Source: an uncultured Clostridia bacterium (GTDB lineage Bacteria; Bacillota; Clostridia; Christensenellales; Aristaeellaceae). Taken from it: a DNA stretch of 55,256 nucleotides. Location of the stretch: the NCBI GenBank assembly GCA_944362695.1, contig CALVTQ010000142.1, positions 1 through 55,256 on the forward strand, in the 5' to 3' direction. Position 1 is the stretch's first letter, and every line of letters starts with the position of its first letter. The notes beneath the pieces are model-generated. The model was not told where the DNA came from. It did no database searches and was given only the letters and a program-made list of their open reading frames with translations. The translations under genes were made by a program, and so were the position numbers. Below, one piece after another: positions 25,117 through 33,268 of this stretch.

Positions 25117-25719
25117 TAGGTGGTGCAGTATTCTAGTCAGCACAGTTCTTTCTGAAGACGGGGCTAAAAATCCGTTAAAGGGCATATCGATGAAGTTTCT
25201 GGCGGTGGCTGCTGACGCCCAGTCGGGGGTCTCCGCTGGAAGTAAGAATTATGGGCGCCCGCCAATGGCATGGCGGTGTCCGACCCATTTTTCGTGGAGG
25301 CATGGCGAGCAATCGTCATGAAAACCTGCATGGTGGTACAAAAGCTGCCTGCAGTGTAGCCTGCCTTGAGTGGTTGTGGTGGATCATGGAACAACGCACG
25401 GTGACCAAAGGCTCACGGAAACCGCGGCGATCGCCATGTGAAACCAGGACTGCAAAAGAGGCTAGGAGGGAACCGAGGCTGCCGAGGAAAGCTCCTAGAC
25501 TGTCCCTGTGGATATGGCAGAGATTACAGTGTGGACTCAGTGGTAATTCGGTCGTGCGTACGGAAACGGCGTGACGTTCGTTTTCAAGGGAAACCGCTCC
25601 TATGGCGACAGGGAGTAACGGACGGGGAAATCCTACCGAACCTATGCCGCAAGGTTTATTTGCCGTATCACCACCTTTATGAAAAGAATCAGCCCACGTC
25701 GTCGAGCGTGGGCTTTTTT
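25117..25719 (+). ncRNA. ole: OLE RNA (ornate, large, extremophilic RNA)
   Basis: About 600 nt without a credible reading frame, bounded by a strong promoter and an intrinsic terminator. The ends pair: AGGTGGTG (25118-25125) with CACCACCT (25669-25676). Internal helices by eye include ATGGG/CCCAT (25251-25255 with 25284-25288) enclosing CGCCA/TGGCG (25260-25264 with 25271-25275); CATGGCGA/TCGTCATG (25301-25308 with 25313-25320) capped by a GCAA tetraloop; and CTAGGAG/CTCCTAG (25462-25468 with 25492-25498). OLE RNAs are about 600 nt, lie in the isoprenoid/folate/recombination cluster between ispA and dxs, and directly precede oapA; all three hold here. OLE forms a membrane-associated RNP with OapA and other Oap proteins and has been tied to ethanol, cold and metal stress. 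I could not align it to the consensus. Confidence 0.88.
25691..25719 (+). terminator. Intrinsic terminator of the OLE RNA
   Basis: AGCCCACG (25691-25698) pairs with CGTGGGCT (25707-25714), followed by a six-T run to 25719. It stands only 15 bases before the oapA start codon. Confidence 0.9.
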
Positions 25720-25734
25720 AAGGCACGGAGTTGA

Positions 25735-26307
25735 ATGAATTTGACGAAAAAAGAAAAGGCGAAACAACAGCAGCAGCGCTGGGTTTTGACCGTGGTGTGC
25801 CTGTCCTTCGGCCTTTCCGTCATTATGTCCCTGCTGACCAGCCTGTTTGTGGAATCGGCGGGGCTGTTTGTGGCGCTGATGTCGCTGATCGTGCTGGTCA
25901 TGATCGGCATCATCACCGATGTCGTCGGCACGGCAGTGACCTCCGCGGTCGAGCAGCCGTTCATCGCGATGGCGAGCAAGCGCATACGCGGCGCGAAGCA
26001 GGCGCTGCGGCTGGTGCGCATGGCCGAGCGCGTGTCGAGCCTGCTCAACGACGTCGTGGGCGACATCGTGGGCATCATATCCGGTTCGGCGGGCTCCGTC
26101 ATCGCGCTGTACCTGGTGTCGCTGGGCGCGCCGAGCGCAATTGCCTCGATGCTCATCACGGCGTTCACGTCGGCGTTCATGATCGGCGGCAAGGCATACG
26201 GCAAGGGACTGGCCATCGCCAACAGCGAGAAGATCGTGCTGTACGTGGGCAGCATCATGGCGCTTTTTGAAAGAAAGGGTAAGCCGAAAAAGAAAAAGAA
26301 ATCGTGA
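25735..26307 (+). CDS. oapA: OLE RNA-associated membrane protein OapA
   Basis: 190 residues. Four predicted membrane helices in two pairs (near 17-38, 43-63, 112-132, 135-155) with basic segments between and a strongly basic C-terminus 'KGKPKKKKKS'. 'ITDVVGTAVTSAVEQP' after helix 2 and 'NDVVGDIVGIISGSAGSV' before helix 3 are near-repeats, hinting at internal duplication. The size (about 20 kDa), topology, basic tail and place directly after OLE RNA and before dxs match OapA, which binds OLE RNA and brings it to the membrane. ATG 25735 follows GGAG by 4 bases. With a terminator just upstream, expression probably depends on read-through. Confidence 0.9.
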   Translation: MNLTKKEKAKQQQQRWVLTVVCLSFGLSVIMSLLTSLFVESAGLFVALMSLIVLVMIGIITDVVGTAVTSAVEQPFIAMASKRIRGAKQALRLVRMAERVSSLLNDVVGDIVGIISGSAGSVIALYLVSLGAPSAIASMLITAFTSAFMIGGKAYGKGLAIANSEKIVLYVGSIMALFERKGKPKKKKKS

Positions 26308-26319
26308 GGAGGCACTTGA

Positions 26320-28218
26320 ATGAAGATATTGCACGAAATTCATGGGCCTGATGATGTGAAGAAGCTGAGCGCGGAGGAATGTGCCGCGCTGGCGAGCGAA
26401 ATTCGGCAGACCATTATCGATACGGTGTCGCGGCAGGGCGGCCATCTGGCGAGCAATCTGGGCGACGTGGAGCTGACCATCGCGCTGCACAGGGCGTTTG
26501 ACAGCCCGCGCGACAAGATCATATTCGACGTCGGCCATCAGGTGTACGCGCACAAGCTGCTCACCGGCAGACAGGAACAGTTCGGCACGCTGCGCTCGTA
26601 TCACGGCATGAGCGGGTTCCCCTGCCGCGCGGAGAGCGAGCACGACTGGTTTGACACGGGCCACTCGTCCACGGCGATCTCAATGGCGCTGGGCATAGCG
26701 CGGGCGCGGGATTTGCAGGGCGAAAACTACAACGTGGTGGCGGTCGTGGGCGACGGCGCGCTGACCGGCGGCATGTGCTATGAGGCGATGAATGACGCGG
26801 GCAACGGCAAAAACCGCCTGATCGTCGTGCTCAACGACAACGAGATGTCGATCTCCAAGAACGTGGGCGCGCTTTCTAACTATTTCAAGCATCTGCGCGC
26901 AAGCGCTTCCTGGTACGACAGCAAGAAAAAAATCCGCATGAGCCTCGAGCGTATACCGGGCGTGGGCAAGCCTGTCGCGCGGGTCGTCGAATCGGCGAAG
27001 AATCTGGTGAAATGGATCGTATCGGACGACGGCGCGCTGTTTGAGTCGCTTGGCTTTCGCTATCTCGGCCCGTTCAACGGACATAATATCGAGGAAATGA
27101 CGCGCGTCTTTGAGGACGCGAAAAAGGTGGACGACATGCCGCTGCTCATCCACGTGGTGACGCAGAAGGGCCACGGCTACGACCTGGCCGAGCGGCAGCC
27201 GGAGAAATTCCACGGCGTGGCGCCGTTCCGCGTGGAAAACGGTATGAAGCGCAATCTGAGCGGCAAGGAAAGCGCCGCGCAGGTTGCGGGCAAGACGCTC
27301 GCGGATATGGCCGCCGAGGACGAGCACGTCGTGGCGATCACGGCGGCGATGACGAGCGGCACGGGTTTGACCGATTTTGCGGCGTATTACCCGACGCGGT
27401 TCTTCGACGTGGGCATCGCCGAGCAGCATGCCGTGAGCATGGCGGCGGGCCTGGCGCGCATGGGCCTGCGCCCGTATTTCGCGGTGTACGCGACGTTTTT
27501 ACAGCGCGCCTACGACCAGATCGTGCACGATGTGTGCTTGCAGAATCTGCCGGTGCGCATCCTGTCGGATCACGTGGGCCTCGTCGGCGACGACGGCAAG
27601 ACGCATCACGGCGTGTTGAGCGTGCCGATGCTCTTGAGCATGCCGAATCTCACGCTGCTCACCCCGCGCGACACGCAGGCGATTCGTGAGGCCGTGCGCG
27701 CGTCGCTTGACGTCGAGGGGCCGTGCATCATCCAATACTCCAAGGACGGCATCGAGCGATACGCCGAAAGCGTGGATGGAAAGCCGTTTGCCGTGGGCAA
27801 GTGGGACGTGCTGCGCGAAGGCGGCGACGTGGCGATTCTGACGTGGGGACGCATGGGCCACACGGCGCTTGAGGCGGCGAAGCTGCTCGAAAAGCAGGGT
27901 GTGCAGGCGGGCGTCATCGATTGCTGCTCGCTGCGCCCGATGGATATGGACTGCCTGCGCGGGCTGTTCGCGCGCGGGACGAAGCTCGTGACGCTGGAGG
28001 AAGGCGAGCTGATCGGCGGCTTCGGATCGGAGATCGCCAGACTGTGCGTGCAGGAAGGCGCGAGGGAGCCGGTTGCGGTTCTTGGCCTGCCCAACAGATT
28101 CATCACGCACGGCGGCGTGGATCAGCTGCTGGAGGAATGTGGCCTGACGCCGGAGAATGTCGCGGCGAAAATCAAGGCTGCGCTTGAAAAAGGCGGCAGG
28201 CAGACCGATACGAAATAA
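26320..28218 (+). CDS. dxs: 1-deoxy-D-xylulose-5-phosphate synthase
   Basis: 632 residues. A thiamine-diphosphate enzyme joining pyruvate and glyceraldehyde 3-phosphate at the first step of the MEP isoprenoid route. 'GGHLASNLGDVELTIALH', 'DVGHQVYAHKLLTGR', 'VVGDGALTGGMCYEAMNDAGN' (ThDP/Mg site), 'DVGIAEQHAVSMAAGLA' (catalytic Glu) and 'DHVGLVGDDGKTHHG' are all intact; the C-terminal transketolase domain is complete. GAGGAGG-type site before the ATG; 12 bases after oapA. Confidence 0.96.
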   Translation: MKILHEIHGPDDVKKLSAEECAALASEIRQTIIDTVSRQGGHLASNLGDVELTIALHRAFDSPRDKIIFDVGHQVYAHKLLTGRQEQFGTLRSYHGMSGFPCRAESEHDWFDTGHSSTAISMALGIARARDLQGENYNVVAVVGDGALTGGMCYEAMNDAGNGKNRLIVVLNDNEMSISKNVGALSNYFKHLRASASWYDSKKKIRMSLERIPGVGKPVARVVESAKNLVKWIVSDDGALFESLGFRYLGPFNGHNIEEMTRVFEDAKKVDDMPLLIHVVTQKGHGYDLAERQPEKFHGVAPFRVENGMKRNLSGKESAAQVAGKTLADMAAEDEHVVAITAAMTSGTGLTDFAAYYPTRFFDVGIAEQHAVSMAAGLARMGLRPYFAVYATFLQRAYDQIVHDVCLQNLPVRILSDHVGLVGDDGKTHHGVLSVPMLLSMPNLTLLTPRDTQAIREAVRASLDVEGPCIIQYSKDGIERYAESVDGKPFAVGKWDVLREGGDVAILTWGRMGHTALEAAKLLEKQGVQAGVIDCCSLRPMDMDCLRGLFARGTKLVTLEEGELIGGFGSEIARLCVQEGAREPVAVLGLPNRFITHGGVDQLLEECGLTPENVAAKIKAALEKGGRQTDTK

Positions 28219-28251
28219 ACGACAGGGGCGGCAGGCCCGACGGAGCATACA

Positions 28252-29073
28252 TTGGAAAGCAAGACGAAAAAGCGCGTGGATGTCGCGCTGGTGGAACGCG
28301 GACTCGCCCCGAGCCGGGAGAAGGCGCAGGCGATGGTCATGAGCGGCGTCGTATACATCGGAGAAAACAAGGTGGAGAAGGCCTCCACGAGCGTCACGGA
28401 CGCGGACGAGCTGATCGTGCGCCAGACGGGCACAGGCTACGTCAGCCGAGGCGCGCTCAAGCTGGAAAAGGGCCTCAAGGTCTTTGGCGTCGATGTGACC
28501 GGCGTGGTCGCGATGGATTTGGGCGCCTCCACGGGCGGATTCACCGACGTGCTGCTGCAAAACGGCGCGGCGCACGTGTACTCGATCGACGTGGGCTATG
28601 GCCAGCTCGACTGGAAGCTGCGCAACGACCCGCGCGTGACGGTCATGGAGCGCACGAACGCGCGCTATCTGAAGGCGGAGGATCTGCCGCAGAAGCCGAC
28701 GCTCGGCGTGATGGACGTGTCGTTCATCTCGATCACGAAGATTTTGCCGGCGGCGGCGCAGATCATGGGCGAAGAAGGCGCGTTCATATCGCTCATCAAG
28801 CCGCAGTTTGAGGCGGGGCGCGACCGCGTGGGCAAGAAGGGCGTCGTCCGCGATGCGCAGGTGCACAGGGACGTCGTCACGGAGATCATCGGTTTCATCG
28901 AAAATGAGCTCGGCTGGGCGGCACAGGCGCTGTCCTTTTCGCCGATCAAGGGGCCGGAGGGCAACATCGAGTTTCTGGTACATATCCTGCCCAAGAGCCG
29001 CGCCACGCACCATGTGACGCAGGAGGAAATCGCGCGCGTGGTCGACGAGGCGCACGCCAGTCTGAAGGAATAA
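28252..29073 (+). CDS. tlyA: TlyA-family rRNA 2'-O-methyltransferase
   Basis: 273 residues from TTG 28252 (GGAG 7 bases upstream). An N-terminal S4 RNA-binding domain ('RVDVALVERGLAPSREKAQ', residues of about 8-66) precedes an FtsJ-type methyltransferase with 'DLGASTGGFTDVLLQNGA' (SAM loop), 'DVSFISITKILPA' and 'KPQFEAGRDRVGKKGVVRD'. Relatives methylate 16S/23S rRNA cytidines; the exact targets here are inferred. Its place between dxs and argR is standard for Bacillota (yqxC). Confidence 0.92.
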   Translation: MESKTKKRVDVALVERGLAPSREKAQAMVMSGVVYIGENKVEKASTSVTDADELIVRQTGTGYVSRGALKLEKGLKVFGVDVTGVVAMDLGASTGGFTDVLLQNGAAHVYSIDVGYGQLDWKLRNDPRVTVMERTNARYLKAEDLPQKPTLGVMDVSFISITKILPAAAQIMGEEGAFISLIKPQFEAGRDRVGKKGVVRDAQVHRDVVTEIIGFIENELGWAAQALSFSPIKGPEGNIEFLVHILPKSRATHHVTQEEIARVVDEAHASLKE

Positions 29074-29100
29074 ATCGGAAGCAATAAAGGAGGGACGGCC

Positions 29101-29985
29101 ATGATGAAGCACATTCTGTTCAACATGAATGTGAGTAAGCCGTCCATCTATGACGACGTGGAAAAATGCGCGCGGCTGTGCATGGAGCGCGGGCTTGAGA
29201 TCGGGTTTCTTGCGCAGGATGCGGCGGCTGTCGCGGCGAACATGCCGGGCCTCGCGGGACGATATTGCATCGTCGATGCGCCGGAAAAGGGATTATTTGA
29301 CGTGATCCTCGTCTTCGGCGGGGACGGCACGGTGCTGCGCGCACTGGATAAATACGTGGCGTGCGACATTCCTATGCTCGGCGTCAACCTCGGACGGCTT
29401 GGCTTTCTGCTTGAGACCGAGGTCTGGGAGCTGCCGCAGGCGCTTGATATGCTCTGCCGCGGTGAATACGAGATCGAGCGGCGCATCATGCTCGAGGTCG
29501 AGGGCTGCTGCGGCGGGAAGAACGTCCACGCCTACGCGACCAACGAGGTCTCGATCTCGCGCGGCCTGTCCCAGCGAATGATCGCGGTGAGCGCATACGT
29601 CGGCAGGACGCATGTGGATCACTACATTGCAGACGGCGTCGTGCTCGCCAGCCCGACGGGCTCCACGGCGTATTCGCTGTCCGCGGGCGGGCCGATCGTC
29701 AGCCCCGACGTGCCGTGCTTCGTGCTCAACCCGATCTGTCCGCACTCGCTGCAGTCTCGGCCGATCGTGCTGCCGGCGAGCGAGCAGGTGACGCTTGAAA
29801 TCAACATGAAGGAAATGCGCAGCGGCATACAGCTCTCGCTGGACGGAAACGCCGTGTGCGAAATGCATAACCACGAGCGGATCGTCATCAGGCGCTCGGC
29901 GCACGACGCGCAGCTGATCCGCTTCCCCAAGGAGAGAAACTTTTTCACATTGCTTAAAGATAAGCTTTCACAGTGGAGTTTGTAA
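29101..29985 (+). CDS. nadK: NAD kinase
   Basis: 294 residues. Phosphorylates NAD to NADP. 'VFGGDGTVLRA' (GGDG at about 74-77, with catalytic Asp), 'PMLGVNLGRLGFL', 'TNEVSISRG', 'DGVVLASPTGSTAYSLSAGGP' and 'NPICPHSLQSRPIVLP' are the conserved blocks. AAGGAGGG lies 6 bases before ATG 29101. Confidence 0.95.
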   Translation: MMKHILFNMNVSKPSIYDDVEKCARLCMERGLEIGFLAQDAAAVAANMPGLAGRYCIVDAPEKGLFDVILVFGGDGTVLRALDKYVACDIPMLGVNLGRLGFLLETEVWELPQALDMLCRGEYEIERRIMLEVEGCCGGKNVHAYATNEVSISRGLSQRMIAVSAYVGRTHVDHYIADGVVLASPTGSTAYSLSAGGPIVSPDVPCFVLNPICPHSLQSRPIVLPASEQVTLEINMKEMRSGIQLSLDGNAVCEMHNHERIVIRRSAHDAQLIRFPKERNFFTLLKDKLSQWSL

Positions 29986-30006
29986 TCAAGGAGGATCAGA
30001 TCGAAC

Positions 30007-30456
30007 ATGAAAGCGAAGCGACAGGCGCTGATCCGCGAGATCGTGGAGAGCCAGAACATCCAGACGCAGGAGGAGCTGGCGGATGCGCTGCGCGTTCACG
30101 GGCTGAACGTGACGCAGGCGACGGTTTCGCGCGACATCAAGGAAATGCATCTGCTCAAGGTGCTTGCCGAGGACGGCAGCTACCGCTATGCGACGATGGA
30201 CAAAGAGGAGATGGGCACAAGCGACCGGCTGATCCGCATGCTGGCCGATTCCGTGCTCGAGCTCAACAGCGCCAACAACCTCATCGTCATCCGCACGCTG
30301 TCCGGCAGCGCGCATGTGGCGGGCGAGGCCGTGGACAGCCTGCGCTGGCCGGAGGTGCTGGGCACGATCGCAGGAGACAACCCGATTCTGGTGATCGTGC
30401 GCTCCAACGAAGAGGTTGAGACGATCATTGAGCGCTTCCGCAGCATCATCAAATGA
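30007..30456 (+). CDS. argR: Arginine repressor
   Basis: 149 residues. N-terminal winged helix-turn-helix ('RQALIREIVESQNIQTQEEL', 'GLNVTQATVSRDIKEMHLLKV' with the S-R-D recognition helix) and C-terminal hexamerising arginine-binding domain ('GTIAGDNPILVIVRSNEE', carrying the G-T-I-A-G-D-D/N arginine site; the second Asp is Asn here). It would repress arginine synthesis when arginine is plentiful; a candidate operator overlaps the argF promoter at 34293. Normal place between tlyA/nadK and recN. Confidence 0.95.
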   Translation: MKAKRQALIREIVESQNIQTQEELADALRVHGLNVTQATVSRDIKEMHLLKVLAEDGSYRYATMDKEEMGTSDRLIRMLADSVLELNSANNLIVIRTLSGSAHVAGEAVDSLRWPEVLGTIAGDNPILVIVRSNEEVETIIERFRSIIK

Positions 30457-30467
30457 GCGTTTTTTCT

Positions 30468-30504
30468 GCGCGATGCGCGGGCTTTTGCGGGCTGCGTATC
30501 GCGC
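30468..30504 (+). other. Hairpin between argR and recN
   Basis: GCGCGAT (30468-30474) pairs with ATCGCGC (30498-30504), with a few more pairs inside. No T tract follows, so it is probably not a terminator; the recN RBS (AAGGAGG) lies 10 bases beyond. Confidence 0.4.
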
Positions 30505-30529
30505 TAAAATCTGCCAAGGAGGAACGAAC

Positions 30530-32275
30530 ATGCTTCTGCAGCTGAGCATCGACAATCTGGCGCTGATCGACTCGATGACCATCGACTTTGCGCCGGGCAT
30601 GAACGTGATGACGGGCGAAACCGGCGCGGGCAAGTCCATCGTCGTGGACGCCGTGAATCTGGTGCTCGGCGAGCGCGCGGACCGCGACCTGATCCAAAAC
30701 GGCAAGAGCAAGGCGCGCGTGGAGGCCGTGTTCGACATCGCGGACAACGAAAAGGTGAAGGCGCTGCTGGGCGAAATGGAGCTTGAGGGCGACGAGGATG
30801 TGGCGTCGATCTCCCGCGAGCTGACCGCCACAGGCAAGAACATATGCCGCATCAATGGCACGGTCGTGCCGCTCGCCACGCTCAAGCAGGTTTCCGCGCA
30901 GCTGCTGGACATTCACGGACAGCACGAACACCAGCTTCTTTTGGACAGCAAGAATCACATCAGCTATCTGGATGAATACGCGGCGGACGAGATCCGTCCG
31001 CTGCTCGGCGAGACGGGCAGACGCTACGCCGTCTGGCGCGAGATCGCCCAGAAGCTCAGCCGCCTGCGCAAGAACGTCGCCGAGCGCGAGCAGCGCATCG
31101 ATATGCTGCGCTTCCAGCTCGAGGAGCTGCGGGGCGCTCACCTCGTCGAGGGCGAGGAAGAGGAGCTCGAGCGCCAGAAGGTCTTCTACCGCAACGCGGG
31201 CAAGATCACGGCGGCGTTTGACGAGGCGCGCGCGATGCTGGTGGACGGCACGGAGGAATCGTCCTCGGCGATCGATATGCTGCGCGAGGGCATCGACGCG
31301 CTGGCGTCCGTGGCGACGCTCGACGAGCGATACGAGGCGGTATATGCGCGGCTGGACGGCCTGTTCTACGAAATCGAGGACGCGGCAAACGATGTGTGCA
31401 GCCTGCGCGAGGATATGGACTACGATGAGGATGAGGCCGAGCGCGTGGAGAGCAGACTCGACCTTCTGCGCAGGCTGACGCGCAAATACGGTGCGACGAC
31501 GAAGGATATGATCCGCTACCGCGACAAGATCGCCGCGGAACTGGGCGAGCTGGAGGATTCCGACGAGGCCGTCGAGCGGCTCGAGAAGGAATACCGCGCT
31601 GCCGGGAAGTCGCTCGAGGAGATCAGCGTGAAGCTGACGCATGCACGCGAGGCGGCGGCCAAGAAATTCGAAAAGAGCATGGAAGCTCAGCTGCACGACT
31701 TGGGCATGAAGAACGCAAAGCTGTCGATGGCGTTCCTGCCGCTCGGCGCGGGGGAAAAGCTGAGCGAGCGATTCAGCGCGCAGGGCGTGGACCGGATGGA
31801 AATGATGTTCTGCGCGAACCTCGGCCAGCCGCTCAAGCCGCTGGCGCGCGTGGCGTCGGGCGGTGAGCTCTCGCGCATCATGCTCGCGCTCAAAAACCTG
31901 TCCGCGCAGAAGCCGGGTATCCCGCGCAGCATGGTCTTTGACGAGATCGACACGGGCATCAGCGGACGCATGGCGCAGGTCGTGTCCGAAAAGATGTCGC
32001 AGATCGGCGACCACCATCAGGTCATCTGCGTGACGCATCTGCCGCAGATTGCCGCGATGGCCGACGAGCAGTTCCTCGTGCGCAAATACGACGAAAACGG
32101 CGTGACACGCACCGAGGTGACGCGGCTTGACCGCGAGCAGCGCGCCCACGAGCTGGCCCGCATGGTCGGCGGCGCGGCGAGTGACAACGAGAGCAGCGTG
32201 CGCCATGCGTTTACGATGCTCGATGACGCCGATGCCCGAAAGAAGGAGCTTCGCGCGGCGTACCACAATGGCTGA
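30530..32275 (+). CDS. recN: DNA repair protein RecN
   Basis: 581 residues, SMC-like ATPase for double-strand break repair. Walker A 'TGETGAGKSIVVDA' (GETGAGKS at 29-36), the 'DIHGQHEHQLLL' motif, central coiled coils (residues of about 155-375), signature 'ARVASGGELSRIMLALK', Walker B 'SMVFDEIDTGISG' and 'VICVTHLPQIAAMAD'. Start at ATG 30530 after AAGGAGG; the frame is open further upstream into argR but has no RBS there. In Bacillus recN is followed by spoIVB and spo0A; here map follows instead. Confidence 0.95.
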   Translation: MLLQLSIDNLALIDSMTIDFAPGMNVMTGETGAGKSIVVDAVNLVLGERADRDLIQNGKSKARVEAVFDIADNEKVKALLGEMELEGDEDVASISRELTATGKNICRINGTVVPLATLKQVSAQLLDIHGQHEHQLLLDSKNHISYLDEYAADEIRPLLGETGRRYAVWREIAQKLSRLRKNVAEREQRIDMLRFQLEELRGAHLVEGEEEELERQKVFYRNAGKITAAFDEARAMLVDGTEESSSAIDMLREGIDALASVATLDERYEAVYARLDGLFYEIEDAANDVCSLREDMDYDEDEAERVESRLDLLRRLTRKYGATTKDMIRYRDKIAAELGELEDSDEAVERLEKEYRAAGKSLEEISVKLTHAREAAAKKFEKSMEAQLHDLGMKNAKLSMAFLPLGAGEKLSERFSAQGVDRMEMMFCANLGQPLKPLARVASGGELSRIMLALKNLSAQKPGIPRSMVFDEIDTGISGRMAQVVSEKMSQIGDHHQVICVTHLPQIAAMADEQFLVRKYDENGVTRTEVTRLDREQRAHELARMVGGAASDNESSVRHAFTMLDDADARKKELRAAYHNG

Positions 32276-32293
32276 CTAAGAGGTGTTTGATAT

Positions 32294-33166
32294 ATGAAGA
32301 TTCTGACGGAGAACGCGCGCTGCTGGTGCGGCAGCAAGAAGCGCTACGGCGACTGTCACAAGGCGTTTGACGAGCAATTAGCCGCGCTCAAACGCAAGGG
32401 CGCGACCGTGCCGCCGCACAAGATCATCAAAAACCGCGAGCAGATCGAGGGCATCCGCGAGAGCGGCAAGATCAATATCGCGGTGCTTGACTACGTGGCC
32501 GAGCACATCAAGGCGGGCGTCACGACGGCGCAGATTGACCTGTGGGTCTACGAGCAGACGGTGAGACGGGGCGGCATCCCTGCGCCGCTGGGCTATGAGG
32601 GCTTCCCGCGCAGCGTGTGCACGTCGGTCAACGATCAGGTCTGCCACGGCATCCCGAGCGAGGACGTCGTGCTTCATGATGGCGACATCGTGAACGTCGA
32701 CGTGTCCACGATCTACAACGGCTACTACTCCGATTCCTCGCGCATGTTCTGCATCGGCGAGGTGTCCGAGGAGAAAAAGCGCCTCGTCGAGGTCGCCAGA
32801 AGGTGCCTTGAAGTGGGCCTTGAGCAGGTCAAGCCGTGGGGCTTCCTGGGCGATATGGGCCAGGCGATCAACGACTTCGCGCGCGCCAACGGATACAGCG
32901 TCGTGCGCGAGATCGGCGGCCACGGCGTGGGTCTCGAATTCCACGAGGAGCCGTGGGTCAGCTACGTGTCCAAGCGCGGCACGGAGATGGTCATGGCGCC
33001 GGGCATGTGCTTCACCATCGAGCCGATGGTCAACATGGGCGGCGCGGGCGTCTACATCGACGACGACAACGGCTGGACGATCTACACCGACGACGGAAAG
33101 CCCTCTGCGCAGTGGGAGATTCAGGTGTTGGTAACCGAGGAAGGATACGAGATTCTGGCGCGGTAA
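32294..33166 (+). CDS. map: Type I methionine aminopeptidase with N-terminal SEC-C zinc motif
   Basis: 290 residues. The first 25 carry a SEC-C motif, C10-x-C12-x8-C21-H22, which in related clostridial enzymes is a small zinc module thought to help ribosome contact. The catalytic pita-bread domain follows, with metal ligands in 'VNVDVSTIYNGYYSDSS' (two Asp), 'GGHGVGLEFHEEP' (His), 'FTIEPM' (Glu) and 'QWEIQVLV' (Glu). Removes N-terminal methionine from new proteins. Last gene of the plus-strand cluster before a convergent terminator. Confidence 0.93.
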   Translation: MKILTENARCWCGSKKRYGDCHKAFDEQLAALKRKGATVPPHKIIKNREQIEGIRESGKINIAVLDYVAEHIKAGVTTAQIDLWVYEQTVRRGGIPAPLGYEGFPRSVCTSVNDQVCHGIPSEDVVLHDGDIVNVDVSTIYNGYYSDSSRMFCIGEVSEEKKRLVEVARRCLEVGLEQVKPWGFLGDMGQAINDFARANGYSVVREIGGHGVGLEFHEEPWVSYVSKRGTEMVMAPGMCFTIEPMVNMGGAGVYIDDDNGWTIYTDDGKPSAQWEIQVLVTEEGYEILAR

Positions 33167-33213
33167 ATTCGGCGTATATTGAACAAACAAATTCGTACAA
33201 CATAATAAAATGA

Positions 33214-33240
33214 CCCTGCCGGGCGAGCTGCCTGACAGGG
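33214..33240. terminator. Bidirectional terminator between map and argF
   Basis: An 11-bp stem (33214-33224 with 33230-33240, one mismatch and one wobble) around a GAGCT loop; T-rich sequence follows on both strands (TTTTATTATG on the minus side, TTTGTATTTGTTTT on the plus side). Confidence 0.75.
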
Positions 33241-33268
33241 CCTGTTTGTATTTGTTTTGATGACGGGA

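Noticed and set aside
25082-25321. Short reading frames within the OLE interval
   Set aside because: No RBS, no recognisable protein, start codons upstream of or at the promoter, and strong RNA structure instead.
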